From NCBI GenBank assembly GCA_020639195.1, contig JACKHB010000006.1:197840-261839 (forward strand): a stretch of 64,000 nucleotides of DNA. Reading direction: 5' to 3'. The translations under genes were made by a program, and so were the position numbers. Positions within the stretch are counted from its first letter, which is position 1; the number at the start of each line of letters is the position of its first letter. Shown here piece after piece: positions 43,392 to 51,726 of this stretch. A model generated the notes under the pieces. It was not told the origin of the DNA, did not search any database, and worked only from the letters and a program-made list of their open reading frames with translations. This DNA is from Phycisphaeraceae bacterium (lineage in GTDB: Bacteria > Planctomycetota > Phycisphaerae > Phycisphaerales > UBA1924).

Positions 43392-44886
43392 CTGGAGGTC
43401 TCGCAGATTCGGGTCGGGTCGTAACATCGGACGCAAGCATCGCCTCGATCACGTCCACAGCGCGGTAACTCGCGGCGCCGGGTCTCAGGAAGCGGGCAAT
43501 GCCGACAACGTCGTCGCCGGAAGTGACGATCGCCGGCTCGAGATCACCGTTGGATTGTACTTGCCCGAGACCGATCGTCGCCATCAGCGCGTTGCAGAGG
43601 CACTTGCGACCCGCTGTGTCGGCCGAATCGCCGCCCTTTCTGACATAATCCTCGACGGGTTCGGCGGGGCATCGCCACCCGAGCGAACCATCTGGCTTGC
43701 GGTAGGCTTGTCGCAGATAGCCAAGATCGCAGCGACGGGCGCGAGCTTCGGCGAGTTGCGGGTCCGAGAGTGTTTCGGGAACTTGGACGACCTTGAAGGG
43801 GAAGCTTGTTGGGGATGCGACGGGGTCTGTGAAGACGCGGGCTGTTCCGGCGCGGCTCATGGCAAGCACCTGCTCCTTGAGGCGAGGCTCAAGGCCGGAC
43901 TCTTCACAGTAAGCGAAGGCAGTGCCGATCTGAACGCCGGTGGCGCCGGCCTCGCGAGCGGCCGCGAGACTCTCCGGTGTGGCGCGGCCGCCAGCGAGCC
44001 AGAAGGGAAGGCCGAGAGTAGCGATGGCGTCGATGTCAGCAGTGTCACGATCGGTGTAGATCGGCTCGCCGGAAGCGGTCACGTGCTGTGGACCACGGGG
44101 CGGTGCGTTGTGACCGCCGGCGACGTGGCTTTCGACGACGAAGCCGTCGACCTTGCCGCTTGACCGGCGGACGAGCATGGTTGCAAGTGGCGCTGAGGAG
44201 ATAATCGCGAGGAATCGCGGGCGGTCGAGGGGGGCGGCGCCGGGGTGGAACGCGGCGGGCTCAAATGCGGTTGCGGCAGGCTCGGCGCCGGAACCGCTGA
44301 CCTCGAGTTGCAGGTGCACGGATTGATTCAGCGCGAGGCGGTCGAGAACTCCTGGGATCGCCTTCGGAATCCCGGCGCCCATGAGCACAAACGAAACGCC
44401 GGCGAGCATAGCGCCGTAAAGAGAGGGGAGCGTCGGCAGTTGGATCTTCTCGAGGTAGTTGACGCCAACGGGATTCTCGTGGCTCTCCCGGGCGAGAAGC
44501 ACCTCGACGAAGTTGCTGGCAATGAGCAGTTCGGTTTGACGTCTCGACGGTCGCTCGCTGGGCATCGGTTTGGCACGGAAGGGCCGCCCCTCCGGCTTGC
44601 CATTCGCTACGAAGTAGCGGTCGAGGATTCTCTGGGCGACGCCGGGGAGGGGGAGGCATTTGAGGGCGCGGCGTATGTGGCCGCCCGGGTCGCCTCGTTG
44701 GAGCCGGCGTACGAGGACGGCGTCGAGGGCGGTGCCCGAGACGACACCGAGTTGTCCGGTCGCCGAGACCGCGCGGGCGAGGCGCCACCCGGAGACGCCG
44801 ACACCCATACCGCCTTGGATGATCATGGGCCATTGCGTCATCGCGGATGTCACTTTCTGGTCCCGCGTGTTTGCTACGGGCATCAT
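43381..44886 (-). CDS. Nitronate monooxygenase-like flavoprotein
   Basis: A 501-residue protein of the 2-nitropropane dioxygenase family. It shows PMIIQGGMGVGVSGWRLARA at the N-terminus, GMGI-like segments, then FVVESHVAGGHNAPPRG with the His of the active site, and LAGGRATPESLAAAREAGAT GVQIGT (FMN phosphate site). It is longer than typical (about 350 residues), with a C-terminal Cys containing CLCNALMATIGLG. It may detoxify nitroalkanes arising with NO. The start overlaps the previous stop (ATGA). Confidence 0.85.
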   Translation of the reverse strand: MMPVANTRDQKVTSAMTQWPMIIQGGMGVGVSGWRLARAVSATGQLGVVSGTALDAVLVRRLQRGDPGGHIRRALKCLPLPGVAQRILDRYFVANGKPEGRPFRAKPMPSERPSRRQTELLIASNFVEVLLARESHENPVGVNYLEKIQLPTLPSLYGAMLAGVSFVLMGAGIPKAIPGVLDRLALNQSVHLQLEVSGSGAEPAATAFEPAAFHPGAAPLDRPRFLAIISSAPLATMLVRRSSGKVDGFVVESHVAGGHNAPPRGPQHVTASGEPIYTDRDTADIDAIATLGLPFWLAGGRATPESLAAAREAGATGVQIGTAFAYCEESGLEPRLKEQVLAMSRAGTARVFTDPVASPTSFPFKVVQVPETLSDPQLAEARARRCDLGYLRQAYRKPDGSLGWRCPAEPVEDYVRKGGDSADTAGRKCLCNALMATIGLGQVQSNGDLEPAIVTSGDDVVGIARFLRPGAASYRAVDVIEAMLASDVTTRPESARPPDVL

Positions 44887-46007
44887 GGCCGGCTACGCCC
44901 GGCCGATACGCTCACTGTGATTGGCGCGAGCGAGGGGGCGAACGGCGGCCGGTGGAGCCAGGGCCTCGGCGAGTAAAGCAGCCGGGCTGGAACCAGCCAC
45001 CAGACGAAGATGGCGGTTGTGATCGAGCGCAACGCCCAGAGCGTCCAGCCGGGAAGCACTGAGTCAAGATCCACAAGGACCGTCCCGCTGCCTGACAGGC
45101 CCAACAGAGAGGGCAGCTTGTACCAGTAGTAGAGCGACACGGCGGCCGCGGCAAATACGCGGATCAGAGCCGGAAGAGCGCGAACACCGAGTGCGGCCCG
45201 CAAGGTGAAGAACGCGACTGCGGAGACCGCCATCAGTCCCCATGTCCAGCCGACCGCATTGAGCGTCTGGCCGACGCCGGTCAGGTGGCCTGCGGCCGGA
45301 GTCTCGTACCAACCGAGCACGAAACCGGGGAATCCGCCTACAAGGATGAGCCCCGCAAGAGTTTGGCTTCGGATGATTCTGCTCTTCACAGGGTTCATCG
45401 CGGCCGTCGAGTCAGGGCATGGGACGACGCATCGGACGCACTCGGTGCAGTGCGCGTTCCGCAGCGTGATTGCGGGTCGGGATCCATACAACTGCTCGAC
45501 GGGATGCACGGGGCACAGACCCGAGCACCATCCGCTCTTGCCGTCCAGGATGAATCCGCTGGCCAGGGCACACGCGCCGAGGAGAACAAGCAGGGTCGCG
45601 GTGGCGATGCCCGTGTCATCGAGACCCAGGTGACGCGCTGGGACTAAAACGAGCAGCAGCCCCACCGAACCGAGACTCAGCCATGCGTGCGCTTGCGACG
45701 GGAGGTGTCGGCGCCATCCGACGCGCACGCCGCGCCCGAGCTGCGAGACCGTGCCGAGCGGACAGATGTTGCGCCAGAGCCCGGGAGCGAACACGAGCAA
45801 CGCCGGCGCGACCGCGATCAGAACATCCCATAGCACAATGAGACCGATTGCCGGACGCACCATGAGCAGCACGATGACCAAGGCGCCGGCCGCGAGCAGG
45901 GCCCATTGAACGACGAGCCACACACGTCGCTCAGTGTGTGACATCTTGCCAATGCGGGTACCGCGGCCGCCTCCCCCGCTTGCGCTGATCCGATCTGGTT
46001 CGCTCAT
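44883..46007 (-). CDS. Membrane-bound 4Fe-4S protein, NosR/NapH-like
   Basis: A 374-residue protein with about nine helices and Cys groups in NICPLGTVSQ, WCSGLCPVHPVEQLYG and CTECVRCVVPCPDS, the pattern of the 4Fe-4S ferredoxin domains in NapH/NosR-type membrane electron carriers. It may link quinol to NO or N-oxide metabolism. The ATG at 46007 overlaps the regulator stop by 4 bases (ATGA); a start at 46016 is also possible. It is the first structural gene after the Rrf2 regulator. Confidence 0.85.
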   Translation of the reverse strand: MSEPDRISASGGGGRGTRIGKMSHTERRVWLVVQWALLAAGALVIVLLMVRPAIGLIVLWDVLIAVAPALLVFAPGLWRNICPLGTVSQLGRGVRVGWRRHLPSQAHAWLSLGSVGLLLVLVPARHLGLDDTGIATATLLVLLGACALASGFILDGKSGWCSGLCPVHPVEQLYGSRPAITLRNAHCTECVRCVVPCPDSTAAMNPVKSRIIRSQTLAGLILVGGFPGFVLGWYETPAAGHLTGVGQTLNAVGWTWGLMAVSAVAFFTLRAALGVRALPALIRVFAAAAVSLYYWYKLPSLLGLSGSGTVLVDLDSVLPGWTLWALRSITTAIFVWWLVPARLLYSPRPWLHRPPFAPSLAPITVSVSAGRSRP

Positions 46008-46471
46008 GGACCACACCCCGCGCCGCAGCGCCCACCCGACGCCAGCACGGTGCAGACTTGCTCAGCCTGGGCCGATTTCTGGGCGAGCTCGGCAATCATC
46101 GTGCTGGCGAAGTCGCGCTCGATCGCCGCCAGCGATTCGTCGATGCGTCGGTGCAGCGGACAGAGCGCGAGTGCGTGTTCCGACAGCCCCAGGGGGCACG
46201 ACCGGATCCGCTCGATTGGATCGATCGCCGAGATGACCTCGAGCACTGTCAAGGACTTGGGGTCACGGTTGAGGGCGTATCCCCCTGCGGTGCCTCGGTG
46301 TGCTGAAACGATGTCCGCCTTCGCCAGGGCCTGGAGCACCTTGATCAGATAGCCGGGCGCTGACCCTGTGGCCTCGGCGATCGTTTGGAGTTTGTGGGGT
46401 CCTTCGGACTTGTTCGAGAGCCACACGATCGCTCGCAGGCCGTACTCGGTGGCATCGCTGAGCAGTCTCAT
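46004..46471 (-). CDS. Rrf2-family transcriptional regulator (NsrR/IscR-like)
   Basis: A 155-residue regulator. DATEYGLRAIVWLSN and GSAPGYLIKVLQALAKADIV, then SAHRGTAGGYALNRDP, form the Rrf2 winged helix. C92 and C104 match IscR/NsrR cluster ligands, but the middle one is replaced by E98 (CPLGLSEHALALC), and there are three further Cys at the C-terminus (CTVLASGGRCGAGC). It is the first gene of the leftward operon and divergent to the Ric operon, so it very probably controls both, sensing NO or iron-sulfur status. Confidence 0.88.
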   Translation of the reverse strand: MRLLSDATEYGLRAIVWLSNKSEGPHKLQTIAEATGSAPGYLIKVLQALAKADIVSAHRGTAGGYALNRDPKSLTVLEVISAIDPIERIRSCPLGLSEHALALCPLHRRIDESLAAIERDFASTMIAELAQKSAQAEQVCTVLASGGRCGAGCGP

Positions 46472-46498
46472 GGCGGATCTCCGTGCAGGAGGAATGAC

Positions 46499-46524
46499 GG
46501 ATCATAGCCCGCGGGATAGAATCC
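46499..46524. promoter_or_regulatory. 26-bp palindrome in the divergent promoter region, candidate Rrf2 operator
   Basis: Left half GGATCATAGCCCG, right half CGGGATAGAATCC; the halves are near-perfect inverted repeats (GGAT...ATCC ends, TA at the same place, and a CCCGCGGG centre), with about eight mismatched positions. It lies in the middle of the 95-base gap between the Rrf2 regulator (46471) and the Ric gene (46567). A TAGAAT that could serve as a -10 box (46517-46522) overlaps its right half. No binding is shown; the operator role is inferred from position. Confidence 0.5.
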
Positions 46525-46566
46525 AAGCAAACATGCTCTCTTGCACGCTTTCAAGGAGACGCCCGC

Positions 46567-47295
46567 ATGACAGCCACTCCCCAGACCCGAACGATTGGCG
46601 AACTCGTCGTCGAGAGTCCCGGCCGAGCCCGCGTGTTCGAGGCCCTGGGAATCGACTACTGCTGCGGCGGCAAGACGCCGCTGGAGTTGGCGTGCCGCGA
46701 GCGAGGTCTGGATCCCGAGCAGGTCGCCGAACAGTTGGCCAAGGTCGATGAGGAGACGCCTTGCACCATCGACGATTGCGCAGGCATGAGCCTGACCGAA
46801 CTGGCGGACCATGTCGAGGCGCGCCACCACGCCTACCTGCGTGAGGAGTTGCCCAGGCTGGAGCGACTGGCCGACAAGGTGGCCAAGGCCCATGGCCCGA
46901 GTGATCCCCGGCTCGTGCGGGTGGCCGAAGTGCTCGCGTCCTTCAGCAATGAGATGCAGCACCACATGACCAAGGAAGAGCGCATGCTCTTCCCGATCAT
47001 CCGAGCGCTCGATGCAGGAGACCGGCCCCCGACGTACAGCTTCGGCTCGATCGCGAATCCGATCCGGATCATGGAGTCCGAGCACGATCGCAGCGGTGAT
47101 GCGCTCGCGCAGATGCGCGAACTCACCGACGGCTTCGCCCGCTCGTCCGCTCTGTGCAACACTCACCTTGCCCTGCTCGACGCCCTCGAGACGCTCGAGC
47201 GCGACACGCACCAGCACGTCCACAAGGAGAACAACATGCTGTTCCCACGAGCGATCGAGCTGGAGGCGGCCCGATTCACGGGAAGGGGCGCATGA
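46567..47295 (+). CDS. ric: Iron-sulfur cluster repair di-iron protein (Ric/YtfE/ScdA)
   Basis: A 242-residue protein that repairs NO- or oxidant-damaged Fe-S clusters. The N-terminal ScdA domain has IDYCCGGKTPLELACRERGL; the hemerythrin part has HVEARHHAYLREELPRLERL, FSNEMQHHMTKEERMLFPII, IMESEHDRSGDALAQMRELT and HQHVHKENNMLFPR, providing the His/Glu ligands of the di-iron centre. AAGGAG precedes the ATG. It heads the nine-gene rightward operon, and the next gene overlaps it. Confidence 0.95.
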   Translation: MTATPQTRTIGELVVESPGRARVFEALGIDYCCGGKTPLELACRERGLDPEQVAEQLAKVDEETPCTIDDCAGMSLTELADHVEARHHAYLREELPRLERLADKVAKAHGPSDPRLVRVAEVLASFSNEMQHHMTKEERMLFPIIRALDAGDRPPTYSFGSIANPIRIMESEHDRSGDALAQMRELTDGFARSSALCNTHLALLDALETLERDTHQHVHKENNMLFPRAIELEAARFTGRGA

Positions 47296-47894
47296 TGCCT
47301 GTCGCACTCGGCACACAAGGACAACCGGGCTTCGATCGCCCCTTCGAGTTGATGAGCGACTGCCATCGCCGGATCGAGCAGTTCCTCGCCGTCATTCGCA
47401 GGGCTCTCGAAGCGTACTCGAGTCGAGAGCTCGACGAGGAGTGCTCGAACGCCCTGCGAACGGCGCAGCGGTACTTCCGAGAGGGCGCCCCTCGGCACAC
47501 CGAGGACGAGGAGGTTTCGCTGTTCCCTCGCCTGCGAGACCTTGATCGAGACGATATGCGCGAGCTGCTCGACGCGGCGGAGAGGCTGGAGCGCGAGCAT
47601 GACGAGGCCGAGCGGATCCACCACTCCGTCGACGCACGAATCGATCGTTGGCTGCGCGACCGCCAATTGACGCCCGCTGAGGTCGAGGCGATGGTGCTCG
47701 ATCTCGATGCGCTGGATCGCCTGTACGCGGAGCACATCGCTTTCGAGGACGATGTGCTCTTCCCCGCCGCCGCCCGAGCGCTCGATCGCGAACACGTCTT
47801 GCGAATCGGTGAGGAAATGGCGGCTCGACGCGGCCTCGATGCCAGCCGAACCGGCCCTCGTGGACCCATTGAATCGCGGAGGTTCTCACGATGA
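47292..47894 (+). CDS. Hemerythrin-like domain protein
   Basis: A 200-residue protein with a hemerythrin fold: LMSDCHRRIEQFLAVIRRAL, RHTEDEEVSLFPRLRDLD, REHDEAERIHHSVDARIDR and LYAEHIAFEDDVLFPAAARA supply the His and carboxylate ligands. It may bind O2 or NO and protect the operon's oxygen-sensitive enzymes. The ATG at 47292 overlaps the Ric stop by 4 bases and follows GGAAGGGG. It is one of three hemerythrin-type genes in this divergent cluster. Confidence 0.9.
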   Translation: MMPVALGTQGQPGFDRPFELMSDCHRRIEQFLAVIRRALEAYSSRELDEECSNALRTAQRYFREGAPRHTEDEEVSLFPRLRDLDRDDMRELLDAAERLEREHDEAERIHHSVDARIDRWLRDRQLTPAEVEAMVLDLDALDRLYAEHIAFEDDVLFPAAARALDREHVLRIGEEMAARRGLDASRTGPRGPIESRRFSR

Positions 47895-49321
47895 CCCGAC
47901 GAAGCTGGGCGGAGCCGTACAAGATCAAGATGGTCGAGCACCTGCGGATGACCACGCGGGAGCAACGTGAGGCGGCCATCGCCGAGGCCGGGTACAACAC
48001 CTTCCTTCTGCGCAGCGAGGACGTCTACATCGACCTGCTGACCGACTCGGGCACCAGCGCCATGAGCGATCGCCAGTGGGCGGGCATGATGCTCGGCGAC
48101 GAGGCCTACGCCGGATCGCGCAACTACTACAACCTCGAAGCGGCCGTCCACGAGCACTACGGCTACAAGCACCTGATCCCCACCCACCAGGGCCGGGGCG
48201 CCGAGCACCTGCTCTCGCAGCTCTGCATCAAGCCGGGGGACTCCGTGCCCGGCAACATGTACTTCACAACGACGCGGCACCACCAAGAGGCGGCCGGCGG
48301 GACTTTCGTGGACGTCATCATCGACGAGGCACACGATCCGGCCTGCGAGCACCCGTTCAAGGGCAATGTCGACCTGACCAAGCTCACGGCTCTGATTGAC
48401 CGTGTGGGCGCCGAGCGAATCCCGTATCTCTCGCTGGAAACGAACGTCAACATGGCCGGCGGGCAGCCGTGCTCGATGGAGAACATCTGTGCGACCTGCG
48501 CTCTGTGCCACGAGCACGGCATCCCCGTGTTTCTCGATGCGACGCGCGCCGTTGAGAACGCCTACTTCATCAAGCATCGCGAGGTCGGCTTCGCGGATCG
48601 ATCAATCGCCTCGATCCTGCTGGAGATCTGCTCGCACACCGACGGCTGCACGATGTCGGCCAAGAAGGACTCGCTGGTCAACATCGGCGGCTTCCTCGCG
48701 GTCAACCACGACGAACTTGCCGAGCGCGCCCGCAACCTCGTCGTCGTCTACGAGGGCCTGCACACGTATGGGGGCCTCGCGGGACGCGACATGGAGGCCA
48801 TGGCCATCGGTATCGCCGAATCCGTCGAGGAGGACCACATCCGTGCTCGCGTCGGACAAGTCCATTATCTCGGCCAGAGACTGATCGACGCGGGCGTGCC
48901 GGTCGTTCGGCCGATCGGGGGGCACGGGGTGTTCATCGACGCCGCCGCATTCCTCCCGCACATCCCGCGAGAGCAGTTCCCGGCGCAGAGCCTCACCGCA
49001 GCGCTCTACGTCGACTCGGGCGTGCGCTCCATGGAGCGGGGAGCGGTCTCGGTCGGCCGCGATGCCGTGACCGGACAGAACGCCTATCCGGAGCTGGAGC
49101 TCGTTCGGCTCACGATCCCTCGGCGTGTCTACACGCAGGCGCACATGGATGTCGTCGCCGAATCGGTCATTGATCTGCACGAACACCCGGAACGTGTGGA
49201 CGGCCTTGAGATGGTGTACGAGCCGCAACATCTGCGATTTTTCCAGGCGCGCTTCGCCGTTGCGACAGGCGGCCGCCTTGAGCACCAGTTACCCAAGAGC
49301 GAACGGGTCAGCACGAACTGA
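47891..49321 (+). CDS. tpl: Tyrosine phenol-lyase (beta-tyrosinase)
   Basis: A 476-residue PLP enzyme that reversibly splits tyrosine into phenol, pyruvate and ammonia. It matches the TPL/tryptophanase family along its length: AEAGYNTFLLRSEDVYIDLL, PTHQGRGAEHLLSQL, and the PLP Lys in CTMSAKKDSLVNIGG. Two features favour TPL over tryptophanase: VRSMERG keeps the substrate Arg of TPL (tryptophanase has RAVEIG) and the C-terminal LRFFQARF keeps the Phe that tryptophanase replaces (LRHFTA). It overlaps the hemerythrin gene by 4 bases; its role in an NO-stress operon is not obvious. Confidence 0.88.
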   Translation: MTRRSWAEPYKIKMVEHLRMTTREQREAAIAEAGYNTFLLRSEDVYIDLLTDSGTSAMSDRQWAGMMLGDEAYAGSRNYYNLEAAVHEHYGYKHLIPTHQGRGAEHLLSQLCIKPGDSVPGNMYFTTTRHHQEAAGGTFVDVIIDEAHDPACEHPFKGNVDLTKLTALIDRVGAERIPYLSLETNVNMAGGQPCSMENICATCALCHEHGIPVFLDATRAVENAYFIKHREVGFADRSIASILLEICSHTDGCTMSAKKDSLVNIGGFLAVNHDELAERARNLVVVYEGLHTYGGLAGRDMEAMAIGIAESVEEDHIRARVGQVHYLGQRLIDAGVPVVRPIGGHGVFIDAAAFLPHIPREQFPAQSLTAALYVDSGVRSMERGAVSVGRDAVTGQNAYPELELVRLTIPRRVYTQAHMDVVAESVIDLHEHPERVDGLEMVYEPQHLRFFQARFAVATGGRLEHQLPKSERVSTN

Positions 49322-49345
49322 TTCTCCACCGGAAGGGGCGCATCG

Positions 49346-50683
49346 TTGCAGCGAGCCATCGCGAGTTCGGGCATTCAGATTCGACCCGGTATCGATCTTT
49401 GCCAGTCCGACCTGCCGCTCGACTGGTATCAGCCGGAGTTCAAGCCGTACGCAGAGGAGTACCTCGCCCTCCCCGATCGTCAACCCGAGACCGTGCTGCC
49501 ATGGCTGGACTCGTACGTCAGGCCCGCCATCGAGCACTTTGGCGATTCGCTGCTGCTGCTGGCCCACTTCTACATGGGTGGCGAGATCGTCAAGCTGGTT
49601 GAGCGCTACGGCGGTTCGATCGGCGACAGTTACGCACTGGCCCTTATGAGTCAGCGATCGCCGCGGGCCTCGATCATCGTCCAATCGGCCGTGCACTTCA
49701 TGGCCGAGGCGGTCGCCATCCTGGCCGAACCGCATCAGCAGGTGTGGATCACCAATCCCAAGGCCGGCTGCACGATGGAAATGATGGCCAAGGAGGATGC
49801 CGTCGCGCCGATCGCCGATCAGCTCATTGAGCGCTGCGGCGAAGACCTCATCGTGGTCGCCTACATGAACACCTCGGGCCGCGTCAAGGCGCTTGCGGGG
49901 CGGACGGGCGGCGCGACCTGCACGAGTTCCAACGCGCATCTCGTGCTCGACTGGGCTCGGCGGCGGGCGAGCAAGGTGCTGTTCGTCCCCGATCGACACC
50001 TCGGCCAAAACGTCGCTGATCGCATCGGCATCCCAGACGAGCGGGTCGCGGTCCTTCCCTGGGACTGGCTGGGCGATGAACTTCCGCGACTGTGGCCGCA
50101 TCTCGATCGGGCCGACCTGCTGCTATGGGGCGCGTACTGCGGTGTGCATACGGTCTTTCGGCCCGAGCACGTGCGAGCTTGGCGCGAACGGGGCTGGACA
50201 GTCTTGGTGCATCCCGAATCGCCTCGCGAGGTGGTGCGCGCAGCCCATGGCAGCGGCAGCACCAGCTACTTGTGGAATGCCGTGATGCGAGCGGAGCAAG
50301 GCTCGCGCTTCGCGATCGGCACCGAAGGCCACTTCGTGCGGAATCTTCGCGAGCAGGCCTCGCTGCGGGGCATCCATGTAGAGCATCTGGCGGCTGTGCC
50401 CCTTCCCGGGGCACTCCCGGTCGCCGGATGCGGGTGCGCGACGATGAGCCGCAACGATCCTCCGCACCTTGCCGGGCTGCTCGACCTGTTGCGAAAGGGA
50501 ACGCCGCCAGATCTAAATCGGGTGCTGCCCGGGGATGAGATGAACGAGCGGACCGGCGTGCGGGAGCGTCTCGACACGGTCGATCGCGACGAGCTCATTG
50601 TGCACGCACGGCGTGCACTTCGCAGGATGATCGAGATCACAGAGGGCGGCAGCGCCCCGCCTGCATCGGAAAGACGCGCATGA
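49346..50683 (+). CDS. nadA: Quinolinate synthase A
   Basis: A 445-residue 4Fe-4S enzyme that condenses iminoaspartate with dihydroxyacetone phosphate to quinolinate. Motifs: LLLLAHFYMGGEIVKLVE, the cluster Cys in NPKAGCTMEMMA, in YCGVHTVFRPEHV and in VAGCGCATMS, plus FVPDRHLGQNVADRIG and HPESPREVVRAAHGSGSTSY. It starts with TTG preceded by GAAGGGG, 24 bases after the tpl stop; no better ATG exists. NadB, its partner, is three genes away; NadC is not in the window. Confidence 0.92.
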   Translation: MQRAIASSGIQIRPGIDLCQSDLPLDWYQPEFKPYAEEYLALPDRQPETVLPWLDSYVRPAIEHFGDSLLLLAHFYMGGEIVKLVERYGGSIGDSYALALMSQRSPRASIIVQSAVHFMAEAVAILAEPHQQVWITNPKAGCTMEMMAKEDAVAPIADQLIERCGEDLIVVAYMNTSGRVKALAGRTGGATCTSSNAHLVLDWARRRASKVLFVPDRHLGQNVADRIGIPDERVAVLPWDWLGDELPRLWPHLDRADLLLWGAYCGVHTVFRPEHVRAWRERGWTVLVHPESPREVVRAAHGSGSTSYLWNAVMRAEQGSRFAIGTEGHFVRNLREQASLRGIHVEHLAAVPLPGALPVAGCGCATMSRNDPPHLAGLLDLLRKGTPPDLNRVLPGDEMNERTGVRERLDTVDRDELIVHARRALRRMIEITEGGSAPPASERRA

Positions 50684-51726
50684 GCAACGTCCACGCGCAT
50701 GCCGGCCGACCGCTCAGCGCCGGGGTCATCGGCGCGGGGCCGATGGGCATTTGTCTCTCGGCTCTGCTCGGGCAGGTGGCGCCGGTCACCATGGTCGTCC
50801 GCAACGTGTATGCGGCGTCGTGGATCCGCGAGCGCGGGGTTCGGGTCGTTGGGCTCCTCCAGGGACTGACCCATCCGATGGTCGTGCCCGACATCAGGGG
50901 GCTCGTCGGCTCCGCGCCGCTCGACGTCGTCTTCGTCGCGACAAAGACCACCGCCATCGATTCGGTCGCCCAGGAGCTCCGCTCGGTTCTGACCGACATT
51001 GCCGGCGCTGGAGGCCCGCCGTATGTTGTCAGCTTCCAGAACGGCATCGACCCCGGACGGACCCTGATGGAGCGGTTGGGCCACCGGCGCGTCCTGCGCA
51101 TGGTGCTGAACTTTGGTGCGATCCAGGTGGATGCCGGAACAGCGGAAGTAACGCTGGACAATCCCCCGCACTTCCTCGGCTCGCCCCATCCCGAACATCA
51201 CCGGTTCAACGACGCGCTCGCGGCGACGCTCACCGCCGCTGGCCTGCACTCCTTGGCCACTGATCGAATCGAGCGGCACGTCTGGGAGAAGGGTGTTCTC
51301 AACGCATCGATGAACCCTGTTGCGGCGCTGACGGACAGCAGCGTCGGTGAAGTGCTGGATTCGCCCGCCAGGGCCATCGTTGCGCGCCTCATGAACGAGG
51401 CATTGGCCGTCGCGGACACCGAAGGCATCGGATTCGACCAGAGAGACGCCGACCGGATGTGGCAGATCCTGGAGGCCGCACGCGCGCACACGCCGAGCAT
51501 GGTCGGGGATATCCGGAGGGGACGCCCGACCGAGGTCGGGCAGCTCAATCGCCAGATCATCACCCACGCGACTCGTGTCGGCGTTCCTGCGCCGTCGCAT
51601 GAGCTGATCGCGTCGCTCATCGATGCGTTTGATTGGCGTGTGTTCCGACGAGGCCGGCCGCATCACTCGGCTCCGGTCGCGCACGCGGACAGACCGCAGT
51701 CCCAGAACGAGGAGGCAGTCCTGTGA
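50680..51726 (+). CDS. 2-Dehydropantoate 2-reductase-like protein
   Basis: A 348-residue NADPH-dependent ketopantoate reductase family protein (ApbA/PanE). The Rossmann motif is GVIGAGPMGICLSALLGQ; SFQNGIDPGRTLMERLGHRR and HVWEKGVLNASMNPVAALTD include the catalytic Lys region; the later EVGQLNRQIITHATRVGVPA is typical. The true substrate may differ from ketopantoate, since panB and panC are not here. It overlaps nadA and the pdxH-like gene by 4 bases each. Confidence 0.85.
   Translation: MSNVHAHAGRPLSAGVIGAGPMGICLSALLGQVAPVTMVVRNVYAASWIRERGVRVVGLLQGLTHPMVVPDIRGLVGSAPLDVVFVATKTTAIDSVAQELRSVLTDIAGAGGPPYVVSFQNGIDPGRTLMERLGHRRVLRMVLNFGAIQVDAGTAEVTLDNPPHFLGSPHPEHHRFNDALAATLTAAGLHSLATDRIERHVWEKGVLNASMNPVAALTDSSVGEVLDSPARAIVARLMNEALAVADTEGIGFDQRDADRMWQILEAARAHTPSMVGDIRRGRPTEVGQLNRQIITHATRVGVPAPSHELIASLIDAFDWRVFRRGRPHHSAPVAHADRPQSQNEEAVL

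Noticed and set aside
47891..49321. Tryptophanase as the identity of the lyase.
   Set aside because: VRSMERG and LRFF match tyrosine phenol-lyase; tryptophanase has different residues at both places.
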